A stretch of DNA of 41,843 nt, taken from JBBQHM01 sp038323965 (lineage in GTDB: Bacteria > Verrucomicrobiota > Verrucomicrobiia > Chthoniobacterales > UBA10450). A model generated the notes under the pieces. It made no database searches, was not told the origin of the DNA, and saw only the letters and a list, made by a program, of their open reading frames with translations. The stretch lies in the NCBI GenBank assembly GCA_038323965.1, contig JBBQHM010000007.1, positions 1 to 41,843 on the forward strand. Reading direction: 5' to 3'. How positions within the stretch are numbered: position 1 is the stretch's first letter; each line of letters opens with the position of its first letter. The translations under genes and the position numbers were made by a program. Of this stretch, positions 22,620 through 30,660 are shown piece after piece.

Positions 22620-23789
22620 ATGGGCGGCATTATCATTCGACCTCGCGCGCGCATGCTGCACGGACACGACTGGGTCTTCACCAGTGAAGTGCTCAAGGTC
22701 TTCGGCGATCCCGCGGATGGTGATGTGATCTCGATCAAAGACGGGAAGGATCGAATGCTGGGCAGCGCGATTTACAATTCGAAGTCGCAGATTGTGGCGC
22801 GGCGCTTCTCCCATCGGCGCCAGGATCTCGATGCTGACTTCTTCGGACGCAGACTCGCGCGCGCCGCCGAATATCGCGCGCGCCGGGAAGTAAATCCGCA
22901 GCTGCAACGCGTGGTTTGGAGTGAGAGCGACGGATTGCCGGGAGTGATCATCGACCGGTATGGCGATCATTTCGTTCTGCAAACGCTGACGCTGGCGATG
23001 GATCAGCGAAAAACGCTGATTGCGGATGCGATGGCCGAACAACTCGGCGCCACGCAGATCTTTGAGCGCAACGACTCTACGATTCGCCGCGCGGAAGGAT
23101 TGGAGCTGATCTCCGGCGTTTTACGCGGAGAGCCGCCGCAGGAAATTAGGGTGGAGGTGGGCGAATTAAAATTCACGATCGATCTTTTCCATTCGCATAA
23201 GACAGGTTTTTACCTCGACCAACTTTCCAATTATTCGGAGGTTGCAAAATTCGCGCGCGACCGACGGGTGCTCGATTGCTTCACCAACCAGGGCGCGTTT
23301 GCGCTGGCCTGCGCGCAACACGGCGCGGCGGATGTGATAGCGATCGAAGAGAGCGAAGATGCTTTAGTTTTGGCGAGGAGAAACGCGGAGCAAAATGCGT
23401 TGAACGTCAGATGGATGAATGATGACGTGTTTCGATTTCTGCGCAGTGCTGAGAAAGCCGGCGCGCAATACGACCTGATCATTCTCGATCCGCCATCATT
23501 TACGAAAACCAAAGGCGGGTTGCGCGATGCGCTCCGGGGTTACAAGGAGCTTCATGTGCGCGCCTTTAATCTGCTCTCGCGCGATGGGATTCTCGCGACG
23601 TTTTCGTGTTCGCATCATGTGCCCCTGAGCGCGTTTGACGAAATGATCAGCGAGGCGCTGGTCGACGCCCGCCGCTCGGCCAGACGGCTGCGACGTTTTG
23701 AGCAATCGCTTGATCATCCTGTGCTCCCGACCATCCCGGAGACGGAGTATTTCAAGGGAGTCCTGCTCGAAATGATGGCGTCTCGCTGA
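22620..23789 (+). CDS. RlmI-like 23S rRNA (cytosine-C5)-methyltransferase
   Basis: The 389-aa SAM-dependent methyltransferase is predicted to methylate a cytosine in 23S rRNA (m5C1962 in E. coli). The ATG at 22620 is chosen because an upstream in-frame start (22542) would add residues encoded by a palindromic repeat. The product has an N-terminal PUA RNA-binding domain (IIRPRARMLHGHDWVFTSEV), a linker (LPGVIIDRYGDHFVLQ), a SAM-binding loop VLDCFTNQGAFALACAQHGA, the motif LIILDPPSFTKTK and the catalytic Cys in ATFSCSHHV. Family-level assignment is firm; the exact target base is inferred. Confidence 0.9.
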   Translation: MGGIIIRPRARMLHGHDWVFTSEVLKVFGDPADGDVISIKDGKDRMLGSAIYNSKSQIVARRFSHRRQDLDADFFGRRLARAAEYRARREVNPQLQRVVWSESDGLPGVIIDRYGDHFVLQTLTLAMDQRKTLIADAMAEQLGATQIFERNDSTIRRAEGLELISGVLRGEPPQEIRVEVGELKFTIDLFHSHKTGFYLDQLSNYSEVAKFARDRRVLDCFTNQGAFALACAQHGAADVIAIEESEDALVLARRNAEQNALNVRWMNDDVFRFLRSAEKAGAQYDLIILDPPSFTKTKGGLRDALRGYKELHVRAFNLLSRDGILATFSCSHHVPLSAFDEMISEALVDARRSARRLRRFEQSLDHPVLPTIPETEYFKGVLLEMMASR

Positions 23790-23804
23790 ATTTCGTGCCG
23801 AAAA

Positions 23805-23833
23805 TTCTCGCAATCCGAAGTGCACTTTATACT
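23805..23833 (+). promoter_or_regulatory. Candidate promoter for the coiled-coil/gatCA operon
   Basis: TATACT at 23828-23833 is a five-of-six -10 match. TTCTCG at 23805-23810, 17 bases upstream, is a weak -35. It lies in the 97-base gap before the ATG at 23887. Confidence 0.4.
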
Positions 23834-23886
23834 GTGCCATTGCAGCGCGCGCGGCTTGAAGAGCGTGGCGACGTTTAACAATTCCC

Positions 23887-24501
23887 ATGGCTGAACGAAT
23901 CCGACCGATCGAACAAATGCTCGAATTAAGCGACGAAGACGTGATGTCACCCGAATTGCTCGATTCGCAGGTGCGCAAGGCGCAGGAGCAACTCACGATC
24001 CTGCGACATCAGCAGGAGCAGATCGAAAAGCAGAAGCGCGAACTGGAGGAACTGAGCAGACGGCAGGAAGAATTTGAACGCGGTCGCGCGGAGATGACGG
24101 ACAAGCTCACTCGTTCATTGGTCGTGCTCGAGCGTGAAGCGTACGAGACGCAACATAAACACGAGCAACTCCGGGTGACGCGGGAAAGTTTCAGCCAACA
24201 TCTTGAGCTCCTCGAGTCGATCGACCCGAAAGCGTGGAATCCCGGCGACTTGCACAAGGAGCTAAGCCGGTCGTTGAGCATGGTCGATGATGCGCGCGCA
24301 GAATTTAGTCAGCAGCGCAGCCGTTTGCAGGCTGAAAGCGACGATAACAGCGAGGTCGGTTTACCGGAAGCGGCACCGCTGGCTGGCGGCCAGCAATCAT
24401 TCATGCACTGGATGCAGATGGGATTCGCTTTTACTCTGCCGCTCATCGCTTTCGGGCTGATCGCCCTTCTTATTTTCATCTGGCTGGCGGCAAAAGTGTA
24501 G
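23887..24501 (+). CDS. Coiled-coil protein with C-terminal membrane anchor (unknown function)
   Basis: Not assigned to a known family. The 204-aa product has a short acidic N terminus (ELSDEDVMSPELLDSQVRKA), a long coiled coil over about residues 30-145 (QEQIEKQKRELEELSRRQEE), a spacer, and one C-terminal transmembrane helix (FTLPLIAFGLIALLIFIWLA) with only a few residues after it: a tail-anchored layout with the coiled coil in the cytoplasm. Together with the next gene (6 bases downstream), also coiled coil plus C-terminal helix, it looks like a pair that may form a complex. They precede gatC-gatA in one operon. Confidence 0.72.
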   Translation: MAERIRPIEQMLELSDEDVMSPELLDSQVRKAQEQLTILRHQQEQIEKQKRELEELSRRQEEFERGRAEMTDKLTRSLVVLEREAYETQHKHEQLRVTRESFSQHLELLESIDPKAWNPGDLHKELSRSLSMVDDARAEFSQQRSRLQAESDDNSEVGLPEAAPLAGGQQSFMHWMQMGFAFTLPLIAFGLIALLIFIWLAAKV

Positions 24502-24507
24502 GTCGAC

Positions 24508-24873
24508 ATGCGCGATAAACAGCCGAAGAAACCCACTTCGCTTGACCGCAAACAACAGGAATTGGCGCAAGCCGAATCCGATCTGCGCGCGAAAATGGAA
24601 AAGCTTCAGCAGATGATTACCGAGGCGCCGCGTATCGCCGAGGCCGAATCGCGTAGACAACGCGAAGAAATTCTCGTGCGCGCCTCGGAAGGTCGCACTC
24701 GCCTCGACGCGTCGGTGTCGCTGCAGGATAAGCGCTACGGGGATGACGACTGGAGCACGCGCCGGCCGGGCTCGCTCCGCAAGGAACGGCGGGAAGGGCG
24801 AATCGTATTTCTCGTCCTGGCGCTGGCGCTGGGCGGCGCGGTGATCTGGCTGGCGACGCATCTGCATTTCTAA
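24508..24873 (+). CDS. Small coiled-coil protein with C-terminal membrane helix (unknown function)
   Basis: The 121-aa product has a charged coiled coil (RKQQELAQAESDLRAKMEKL, about residues 14-60), a basic middle (RRPGSLRKERREGR) and a C-terminal transmembrane helix (VFLVLALALGGAVIWLATHL). Same topology as the preceding gene, but no obvious sequence identity, so not a simple duplication. It sits 6 bases after that gene and 6 bases before gatC. No family recognised. Confidence 0.68.
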   Translation: MRDKQPKKPTSLDRKQQELAQAESDLRAKMEKLQQMITEAPRIAEAESRRQREEILVRASEGRTRLDASVSLQDKRYGDDDWSTRRPGSLRKERREGRIVFLVLALALGGAVIWLATHLHF

Positions 24874-24879
24874 GAGCGA

Positions 24880-25167
24880 ATGTCGCAGGAAGATCTCGAC
24901 GTCGCCTACGTGGCGCAGTTGGCGCGCATTAACCTCACCCCGGAGGAGACCGAGCTATTCCAAAAACAACTCGGCGAGGTGCTGCATTACGCGGATAAAT
25001 TGCGCGAGGTGAACGTCGACGGCGTGGAAGCGTCGTCGCACGCCGTGCCGGTGTTCAACGTCTTCCGCGAGGATGAGCCACGAGATTTTTTCACGGTGGA
25101 CGAGGCTTTGAGTAATGCGCCAAAAAAGGCGAACGGACTTTTCATCGTCACGAAAGTTGTGGAATGA
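24880..25167 (+). CDS. gatC: Aspartyl/glutamyl-tRNA amidotransferase subunit C
   Basis: GatC stabilises the GatCAB complex, which converts Glu-tRNA(Gln) or Asp-tRNA(Asn) to the amidated form. The 95-aa product fits: VAYVAQLARINLTPEETELF at the N terminus, FQKQLGEVLHYADKLREVNV and the C-terminal DEALSNAPKKANGLFIVTKV, with VVE at the end. Its stop overlaps the gatA start by four bases (ATGA). gatB is not in the window. Confidence 0.95.
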   Translation: MSQEDLDVAYVAQLARINLTPEETELFQKQLGEVLHYADKLREVNVDGVEASSHAVPVFNVFREDEPRDFFTVDEALSNAPKKANGLFIVTKVVE

Positions 25168-26633
25168 CGGCGGCCAATCTGCCCGGCTTGTCCGTCGCTG
25201 AGCTGCAAAAATTATTGCGGGGCCGTGAAGTTTCACCGCGAGAAGCGCTCGAATCGCTGCGTGATCGAATCGCAGAAACCGATGGCGAAATCGGAGCTTA
25301 CCTTTCATCCGACTTCGAAGCGGCAGCAAAAGAAGCGGATCAGGCCGATGTCAGCCTGCCACTCGGCGGCGTGCCGATCGCGATCAAGGACGTCATCAGC
25401 GTCAAAGGCCAGCCCTGCACCTGCGCGTCAAAAATTCTAGCCAATTATCGTGCGCTTTACGACGCAACGGTCATTACCAGACTCCGCGCCGCGGGCGCGA
25501 TTCCGTTCGGGAAAACGAACATGGACGAGTTTGCGATGGGCTCGTCCACGGAAAACTCCAGCGCAAAGTTGACTCGTAATCCCTGGGATTTATCACGCGT
25601 GCCCGGCGGCTCCAGCGGGGGCTCGGCCGCGGCCGTCGCAGCCGATTCCGCTTTCGCAGCGCTCGGAACCGACACCGGCGGCTCCATTCGGCAACCTGCC
25701 GCCGTCTCTGGAATTGTTGGCGTGAAACCAAGCTACGGCCGTGTGTCTCGCTTCGGGCTTGTCGCTTTCGCGTCGTCGCTCGATCAGGCTGGACCGCTCA
25801 CAAAAACAGTGCGCGACAGCGCGCTCCTGCTGAACGCAATGGCGGGGCCCGACGCGAACGACTCGACCTGCCTGAACGAGGCCGTGCCTGATTACACTGC
25901 GCTTCTTGGACGCGATATTCGCGGCTTGCGCATCGGATTACCGAAAGAATATGGGGTCGAAGGCGTCGATACCCAGGTGAAATCGGCAGTCAATGCCGCC
26001 ATCAAACAGCTCGAATCGCTCGGTGCAGAAATGGTCGAGGTCTCGCTGCCGCATACCGACTATACCCTGGCGGTGTATTACATTCTGGCGACGGCTGAAG
26101 CATCGGCCAACCTCGCTCGTTTCGATGGTGTTCGTTACGGCCATCGCACCCACGATCCTAGGAATCTTCTCGATCACTACGGACGGTCGCGTGCGGAAGG
26201 CTTCGGCGCCGAGGTTAAACGCCGCATCATTCTCGGAACTTACGTTCTCAGCTCCGGGTATTACGACGCCTATTATCTGCGCGCGCAAAAAGTTCGTGAG
26301 CTAATCCGGCGCGATTTCGCGGATGCCTTTGCAAAGGTCGATGCGATTCTCTCGCCTACTTCTCCCGTTCCTGCGTTCAAGATCGGAGAGCGCACTTCCG
26401 ATCCGCTCCAGATGTATCTCGCCGATATTTTTACGAACGCGGCGAATCTCGCCGGTATTTGCGGCGTAAGTTTGCCCTGTGGCTTTGCGGAAGTGGACGG
26501 CAAAAAACTACCGATCGGTTTGCAATTGCTGGGTCGCGCCTTCGACGAAGCGAAGATTTTTCAGATCGCCTACGCCTACGAGCAAAGCACTCCGTGGCAT
26601 CGCGAGAAATCGCTCATCGCGGCGAAGCGATAG
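25164..26633 (+). CDS. gatA: Aspartyl/glutamyl-tRNA amidotransferase subunit A
   Basis: GatA is the amidase that releases ammonia from glutamine for tRNA amidation by GatCAB. The 489-aa product has the amidase-signature triad: Lys in GVPIAIKDVISVKG (near residue 76), Ser in VPGGSSGGSAAAVA and the second Ser in ALGTDTGGSIRQPAA. MDEFAMGSSTENSS and GVKPSYGRVSRFGLVAFASS are also diagnostic. Length is standard. Translationally coupled to gatC; presence of GatCAB suggests indirect Gln-tRNA and/or Asn-tRNA formation. Confidence 0.96.
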   Translation: MTAANLPGLSVAELQKLLRGREVSPREALESLRDRIAETDGEIGAYLSSDFEAAAKEADQADVSLPLGGVPIAIKDVISVKGQPCTCASKILANYRALYDATVITRLRAAGAIPFGKTNMDEFAMGSSTENSSAKLTRNPWDLSRVPGGSSGGSAAAVAADSAFAALGTDTGGSIRQPAAVSGIVGVKPSYGRVSRFGLVAFASSLDQAGPLTKTVRDSALLLNAMAGPDANDSTCLNEAVPDYTALLGRDIRGLRIGLPKEYGVEGVDTQVKSAVNAAIKQLESLGAEMVEVSLPHTDYTLAVYYILATAEASANLARFDGVRYGHRTHDPRNLLDHYGRSRAEGFGAEVKRRIILGTYVLSSGYYDAYYLRAQKVRELIRRDFADAFAKVDAILSPTSPVPAFKIGERTSDPLQMYLADIFTNAANLAGICGVSLPCGFAEVDGKKLPIGLQLLGRAFDEAKIFQIAYAYEQSTPWHREKSLIAAKR

Positions 26634-26641
26634 CGCGGAGC

Positions 26642-26717
<76 letters not shown>

Positions 26718-26772
26718 GCGGAAGCGCCCGCAACATTGCACCCGGGCAGATTTCGGGCAAGACCGAACGCGT

Positions 26773-27717
26773 CTACGGAAGCACGAACGTTTCGCCGATT
26801 TCGCGCAGCGCGACCCGATCCGGCTCGTCCCGGAGCGCAGAGACAAAGCGTTCGATCGGTTCGCGGAATGATTCCACGCTGAGCCGGAAAGTCTGGTGAT
26901 GGACCGGCATGATGAACTTTGCGCCGGCCGCATTCATCATCTCGACCGCTTGTTCGGGCGTGCAGTGCGCACGAATCCACGGATCGTAGGCGCCGATCGG
27001 AACAATCGCCAGGTCGATAGGGCCTCGTTTGCGTAATTCGCTGTAACGATCAGTAACAGCAGTGTCGCCCGTGAATAAAATCCTGCGCCCCCGACGCTCG
27101 AGCAGGTAACCGTTGTAACCGCGATAGTTGTCGCGCTGCATGCGGGCGCCCCAGTGCTGCGCGTAGATCGAGGTGACGTCGAGTTCGCCGGCCGTCCAGC
27201 GCAAGGTTCGGGTCTCGTTCCATCTCAACTCGGCGACGTCGCGAAGCCTGGTCGATTTCAGTAAATCCGAAGTCCGGAGCGCAGTAATGACCTTTGTCGT
27301 CGCAGAAAACTTGCGCAGCGTGCGCAAATCGAAGTGATCGAAATGCGCGTGCGATAGCAGGACGAGGTCGATGCGTGGCAACTCTTCGAACGAAAGCGGT
27401 GGCTGGGTCAGGCGTTTCGGACCAAGCGTGCATCCGGCCAGCCGAACTCCGATACGCGGACACAACGCTGGGTCAGTGATGATATGGATGCCGCAGAAGT
27501 TGATGAGCACCATGGCGTGACCAAGCCATGCACAGGTAACGTCGTCGTTGCCCCATTCCGAGGGCTTGGGTCGCGCGGCCGGAATCGCAATTGGCCTACG
27601 GTTTTCAACGGTGCACTCCCGCCAGAGATGGCGAAGCCAACGCGAAGCGCGCGATCGTGATTTCTGTCGGGACACGGCTATCGCGGCGGGATGAATTCGA
27701 TGCCATTGTCTGCGCAT
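26773..27717 (-). CDS. Metallo-beta-lactamase-fold hydrolase (UlaG/NAPE-PLD-like)
   Basis: The product is about 314 aa from the ATG at 27717; an upstream ATG at 27783 would overlap trpC deeply. After a basic N terminus (RSRASRWLRHLWRE) the fold begins at VTCAWLGHAMVLINFCGIHI. Zinc ligands are in LLSHAHFDHFDL, RRILFTGDTAVTDRY (Asp) and FIMPVHHQTF (His), with GYNGYLLERRGRRILFTGDT typical of the Lactamase_B_2 group that includes UlaG and NAPE-PLD. Substrate unknown; a phospholipid or lactone is possible. Its start lies only three bases from the divergent trpC ATG, so promoters must lie inside the neighbouring coding regions. Confidence 0.8.
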   Translation of the reverse strand: MRRQWHRIHPAAIAVSRQKSRSRASRWLRHLWRECTVENRRPIAIPAARPKPSEWGNDDVTCAWLGHAMVLINFCGIHIITDPALCPRIGVRLAGCTLGPKRLTQPPLSFEELPRIDLVLLSHAHFDHFDLRTLRKFSATTKVITALRTSDLLKSTRLRDVAELRWNETRTLRWTAGELDVTSIYAQHWGARMQRDNYRGYNGYLLERRGRRILFTGDTAVTDRYSELRKRGPIDLAIVPIGAYDPWIRAHCTPEQAVEMMNAAGAKFIMPVHHQTFRLSVESFREPIERFVSALRDEPDRVALREIGETFVLP

Positions 27718-27720
27718 CTC

Positions 27721-28485
27721 ATGGATCGTCTGCACCAGATACTCGAGGTAAAACGCACGGAAGTCGCACGCTTGCGCGAGCATGAGAAGGCCCTGCGCGC
27801 ACAGGCGGCGCGACGGGAGGACTTTCGCGATTTTCGCGCGGCGATCACTTCGAATGACGAAGTCGCAGTGATCGCAGAAATCAAAAAAGCCTCTCCGTCC
27901 GCGGGCGTTATTGCCGAGCTTTTCGATCCGGTGGACATCGCAAGGAGATACGCATTGGGGGGGGCGAGTGCGCTATCTGTTTTGACGGACGAACAATTTT
28001 TTCAGGGCCACCTTAATTACCTCCGGCTTGTCCGCGACCACACCGCGCTCCCTGTTTTGCGCAAGGATTTCGTGATCGATGAACTCCAGGTCGTCGAAGC
28101 CGCGGCCGCGGGCGCTGATGCCATTCTCCTCATCGTGGCAGCGCTGACGCAGGCGGAACTCATCCGGTTTCTCGCGAGAACAGAATCGCTCCAACTCGAT
28201 GCTTTGGTGGAAGTGCACACCCTGGAAGAGCTCGACCGCGCGCTGGACGCAGACGCTGAGATCATAGGCATCAATAATCGCAACTTATCGACTTTCGAGG
28301 TCGATCTCTCAGTGACCGAGCGCCTAAGCGAAGAAGTGCCGGACGAATTGACGCTGGTAAGCGAGAGCGGGATAAAAACCGCGCAGGATGTGGCGATGAT
28401 GCGCGCCTGCGGCGTAAACGCGGTTCTCGTGGGCGAATCGCTAATGCGCGGCGAGACGACAATCGACCTGTTGCTGGATCGCTAA
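27721..28485 (+). CDS. trpC: Indole-3-glycerol phosphate synthase
   Basis: TrpC closes the indole ring of indole-3-glycerol phosphate in tryptophan synthesis. The start at 27721 (MDRLHQILEVKRTEVARL) matches the family N terminus better than the ATGs at 27691 or 27700. The 254-aa TIM barrel carries AEIKKASPSAGVIAELFDPV, VLRKDFVIDELQVVEAAAAG, EVHTLEELDRAL, IGINNRNLSTFEVDL, LVSESGIKTAQDV and VLVGESLMRG, including the catalytic Lys and Glu residues. A run of eight G (27957-27964) lies in the codons for LGGA. Its stop overlaps the stop of the convergent universal-stress gene by two bases. No other trp genes are present. Confidence 0.95.
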   Translation: MDRLHQILEVKRTEVARLREHEKALRAQAARREDFRDFRAAITSNDEVAVIAEIKKASPSAGVIAELFDPVDIARRYALGGASALSVLTDEQFFQGHLNYLRLVRDHTALPVLRKDFVIDELQVVEAAAAGADAILLIVAALTQAELIRFLARTESLQLDALVEVHTLEELDRALDADAEIIGINNRNLSTFEVDLSVTERLSEEVPDELTLVSESGIKTAQDVAMMRACGVNAVLVGESLMRGETTIDLLLDR

Positions 28486-29357
28486 TATCGCGCGCCGAAC
28501 CAGCGCGCAAAAAAACCACCGCGATTTCCCGCGGTGATGTCCGAGCGAGCGACGAGGACCGGCAGCTCAGCGTGATTCAATATCCGACGCGTGACGTCAC
28601 CCATGATGTAATGGCGCAATGTCCCGCGGACACGCGAGGATCCGGTGACGACGAGATCGTGTCCACCTTCCGCGATTTCCTTGAAGACTTCATCGACGAC
28701 AAGACCGTGCCGGAGGCGGACGCTGGTGTTCACCCCCAGTCGCTCGAGTTCCTGCTTTTGATGCAGCAGATTACGGCCGAGCTCAGAAGAAGATTCGAGC
28801 AGTTGATCCACGTCCTCTTCCATCGCGACGAGGTCAGCATACATCGCCGGCGGCTCCGCCATGACATGGAGCAGAGTGACGGAGGCGCCCAGCGCGGCAG
28901 CAAGTTTCCCGGTGAGCATGACGGCAGGCTCGATGTAGGCTTTTCCGCCGGTGCAGACGACAAAACTTCGAAGCTTGTCGCACCTCCCGATCGCTGCGAG
29001 CACAGGGGCATCGAGCGCCTTCACCAGCTCGTACATTTTTTCCGACCGCCAATAAAATCCCGTCGGAGTGGTGCGACGCGCTCCAACGACGATAAGGTCA
29101 AACTTCTTTCCCTGCGTTTCGGCGAAGATTTCCGCCACAGGATCGCCTTCGCGCATTTGCAGGGTCGGTTCAACGCCCACACTCCGCAGCAAATCCGTCT
29201 CAGAAATTAGCGCCAGGCGCAGCGATTCTTTGTCCGCCGGCCGCTCGCTAATTCCCAGCAGCGACGTTGCCGCTTTCGAGGGACCAGCGATAAGACTCGC
29301 CACCTGTACCGCATAGTCGGATGAAGGCGTCCCGTCGCTGCAGATCAAAAGATTCAT
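28482..29357 (-). CDS. Tandem universal stress protein (two USP domains)
   Basis: The 291-aa product has two UspA-type domains. Domain 1 (about residues 1-140) opens MNLLICSDGTPSSDYAVQVA with FDLIVVGARRTTP; domain 2 (about 147-280) contains SFVVCTGGKAYIEPAVMLTG, ASVTLLHVMAEP and HDLVVTGSSRVRGTLRHYIM with the ATP-loop Gly pattern. The ATG at 29357 overlaps the stop of the TauE/SafE gene by one base; the open frame continues upstream but is inside that gene. Tandem USPs often partner with membrane transporters. The last 20 codons include a terminator-like hairpin followed by seven T (28536-28509). Confidence 0.85.
   Translation of the reverse strand: MNLLICSDGTPSSDYAVQVASLIAGPSKAATSLLGISERPADKESLRLALISETDLLRSVGVEPTLQMREGDPVAEIFAETQGKKFDLIVVGARRTTPTGFYWRSEKMYELVKALDAPVLAAIGRCDKLRSFVVCTGGKAYIEPAVMLTGKLAAALGASVTLLHVMAEPPAMYADLVAMEEDVDQLLESSSELGRNLLHQKQELERLGVNTSVRLRHGLVVDEVFKEIAEGGHDLVVTGSSRVRGTLRHYIMGDVTRRILNHAELPVLVARSDITAGNRGGFFARWFGARY
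28509..28536 (-). terminator. Terminator-like hairpin inside the USP gene
   Basis: Read on the minus strand, CACCGCG and CGCGGTG (28536-28530 and 28523-28517) form a 7-bp stem with a 6-base loop, followed by a G and seven T (28515-28509). It lies about 25 bases before the stop at 28482 and overlaps the coding sequence. Transcription ending here would truncate the message. Confidence 0.5.
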
Positions 29358-30283
29358 CAAAGCTTGTGCCCGGTGAAGAGGGTGTAAATGACGATCGCCG
29401 CGCCGATAAGCGGGAGCGGCACAAAGGCGAGACGGATTTTGGGGCCGGCGAAATATTGAGTCGAAATGGCGCCGATTTGAGCGCCAATCGCGGCGCCCGT
29501 GTGCATCACAAGTGCGATGAGAATATCGACGTTGCCTTTCATGGCGTGCGTCCAAGTCCCGTAACTGGCCGAGATAATGATCTCAAATAGGTCGGTCCCG
29601 ACGGCAAGATGCGTTGGAATTCCGAGCACGTAGACCATCGATGGCATCCGTATATAACCCGCCCCGCCGCCAAGAAATCCGCTGAACACCCCTCCGACAA
29701 ACGCGACGAAGAGGATGATCCAAAGTGAGATCGACTTCACTCCCGAGACCGGCAGCGAAATCATGGGAGGGAGGTGGATACGCTGAATGGATTTTGTCAC
29801 GCCATGGAACGCGGATCGATCCCTCGCTGCAGCACTCTGAGGCCTCGAGCTCGCTGCTTTCTTTTTTCGCTGCATCAAGATGGTTTTACGCGCTTCCCAG
29901 ATCATGAACGATGAGATCGAGAAATAAATCGCAATGGAAACGATGCTGACGACCAGGTTCACATTCCCCCGTCGCTTCAGTAATTCGATAAACTGCGCAC
30001 CCACTTCCGCCCCTCCGATCGTGCCGACGGCCATGATCAGGCCAAGCTTAAGGTCCACGTTTCCCAGCGCGCGATGGCGCTTCGCGGCTACGACCGATTT
30101 GCCGACGATGTGCGCGAGATCGGTGCCAACCGCGAAATTCCAATCCAAACCAACCGCACGGAGCGCGGGACCCGCGATGAAGCTGCCGCCTACCCCGAAA
30201 AATCCGCCAAGAATACCAATGACAAACCCGACAATCGCGAGATAAATCGGGCTGATGTGCGAACCGGAGATCGGGAAATTCAT
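29357..30283 (-). CDS. TauE/SafE-family membrane permease
   Basis: The 308-aa product is an integral membrane protein with two repeated halves, each opening with a Gly-rich helix: IGILGGFFGVGGSFIAGPAL (residues 22-41) and GGVFSGFLGGGAGYIRMPS (about 200-220), followed by AVGTDLAHI and AVGTDLFEI. That is the TauE/SafE (formerly DUF81) signature, linked to sulfite, sulfoacetate or other organic/inorganic anion export. A basic hydrophilic loop (RKKKAASSRPQSAAARDR) splits the halves. It lies in a close minus-strand trio: two-TM protein, this permease, tandem USP. Substrate unknown. Confidence 0.87.
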   Translation of the reverse strand: MNFPISGSHISPIYLAIVGFVIGILGGFFGVGGSFIAGPALRAVGLDWNFAVGTDLAHIVGKSVVAAKRHRALGNVDLKLGLIMAVGTIGGAEVGAQFIELLKRRGNVNLVVSIVSIAIYFSISSFMIWEARKTILMQRKKKAASSRPQSAAARDRSAFHGVTKSIQRIHLPPMISLPVSGVKSISLWIILFVAFVGGVFSGFLGGGAGYIRMPSMVYVLGIPTHLAVGTDLFEIIISASYGTWTHAMKGNVDILIALVMHTGAAIGAQIGAISTQYFAGPKIRLAFVPLPLIGAAIVIYTLFTGHKL

Positions 30284-30285
30284 GG

Positions 30286-30537
30286 CTATTCCGATCGGCC
30301 GCGAATGAGTCGCATCAGTCCCGTCGTCACGCTTTCCAGCAGTACCGCCTGGCCGATAATCAGGAGAATGGCGACGACGGCATAAATGCGGATGTGATGC
30401 TGGGCCAGCTCATAGAGCCGGGCCTGCAGGAACAGCAGGACGACAAAAAAGTAGGCGACGACCAGCACGCCATAGACGACGAGCTCGATCAAAAACGCTC
30501 GCAGCGCGTGTAACGCCTCCTTTGGTTTTCTTGACAT
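30286..30537 (-). CDS. Small two-TM membrane protein upstream of the permease
   Basis: The 83-aa product (ATG at 30537; a longer frame to 30597 lacks a good N terminus) has two hydrophobic helices (LIELVVYGVLVVAYFFVVLL and VVAILLIIGQAVLLESVTTG) between short basic ends (MSRKPKEA and MRLIRGRSE). It ends 2 bases before the TauE/SafE start, so it is probably co-transcribed with and possibly an accessory subunit of the permease. No family recognised. Confidence 0.7.
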   Translation of the reverse strand: MSRKPKEALHALRAFLIELVVYGVLVVAYFFVVLLFLQARLYELAQHHIRIYAVVAILLIIGQAVLLESVTTGLMRLIRGRSE

Positions 30538-30629
30538 GATGCCCCCAAATTCGCCGCTGCGGTGGCAACTGGTCGCGCCGAGGTTACGCAGTAGCAAATA
30601 TCAAATTGCACCGTACATGTTTTACCCTA

Positions 30630-30653
30630 CGTTCGACTTTCGGTTTTCGAACG
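30630..30653. promoter_or_regulatory. Inverted repeat in the divergent gap before the ferredoxin gene
   Basis: CGTTCGA (30630-30636) and TCGAACG (30647-30653) form a perfect 7-bp inverted repeat with a 10-base spacer, ending 7 bases before the ferredoxin ATG. Shape and position fit an operator, but no known regulator site is matched. The rest of the 123-base gap shows only weak promoter-like segments (TTGCAC at 30606). Confidence 0.35.
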
Positions 30654-30660
30654 AATACCC

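Noticed and set aside
29358..29555. N-terminal extension of the universal stress protein up to 29555
   Set aside because: Arg/His-rich translation lying inside the TauE/SafE gene; the Met at 29357 starts the normal USP strand.
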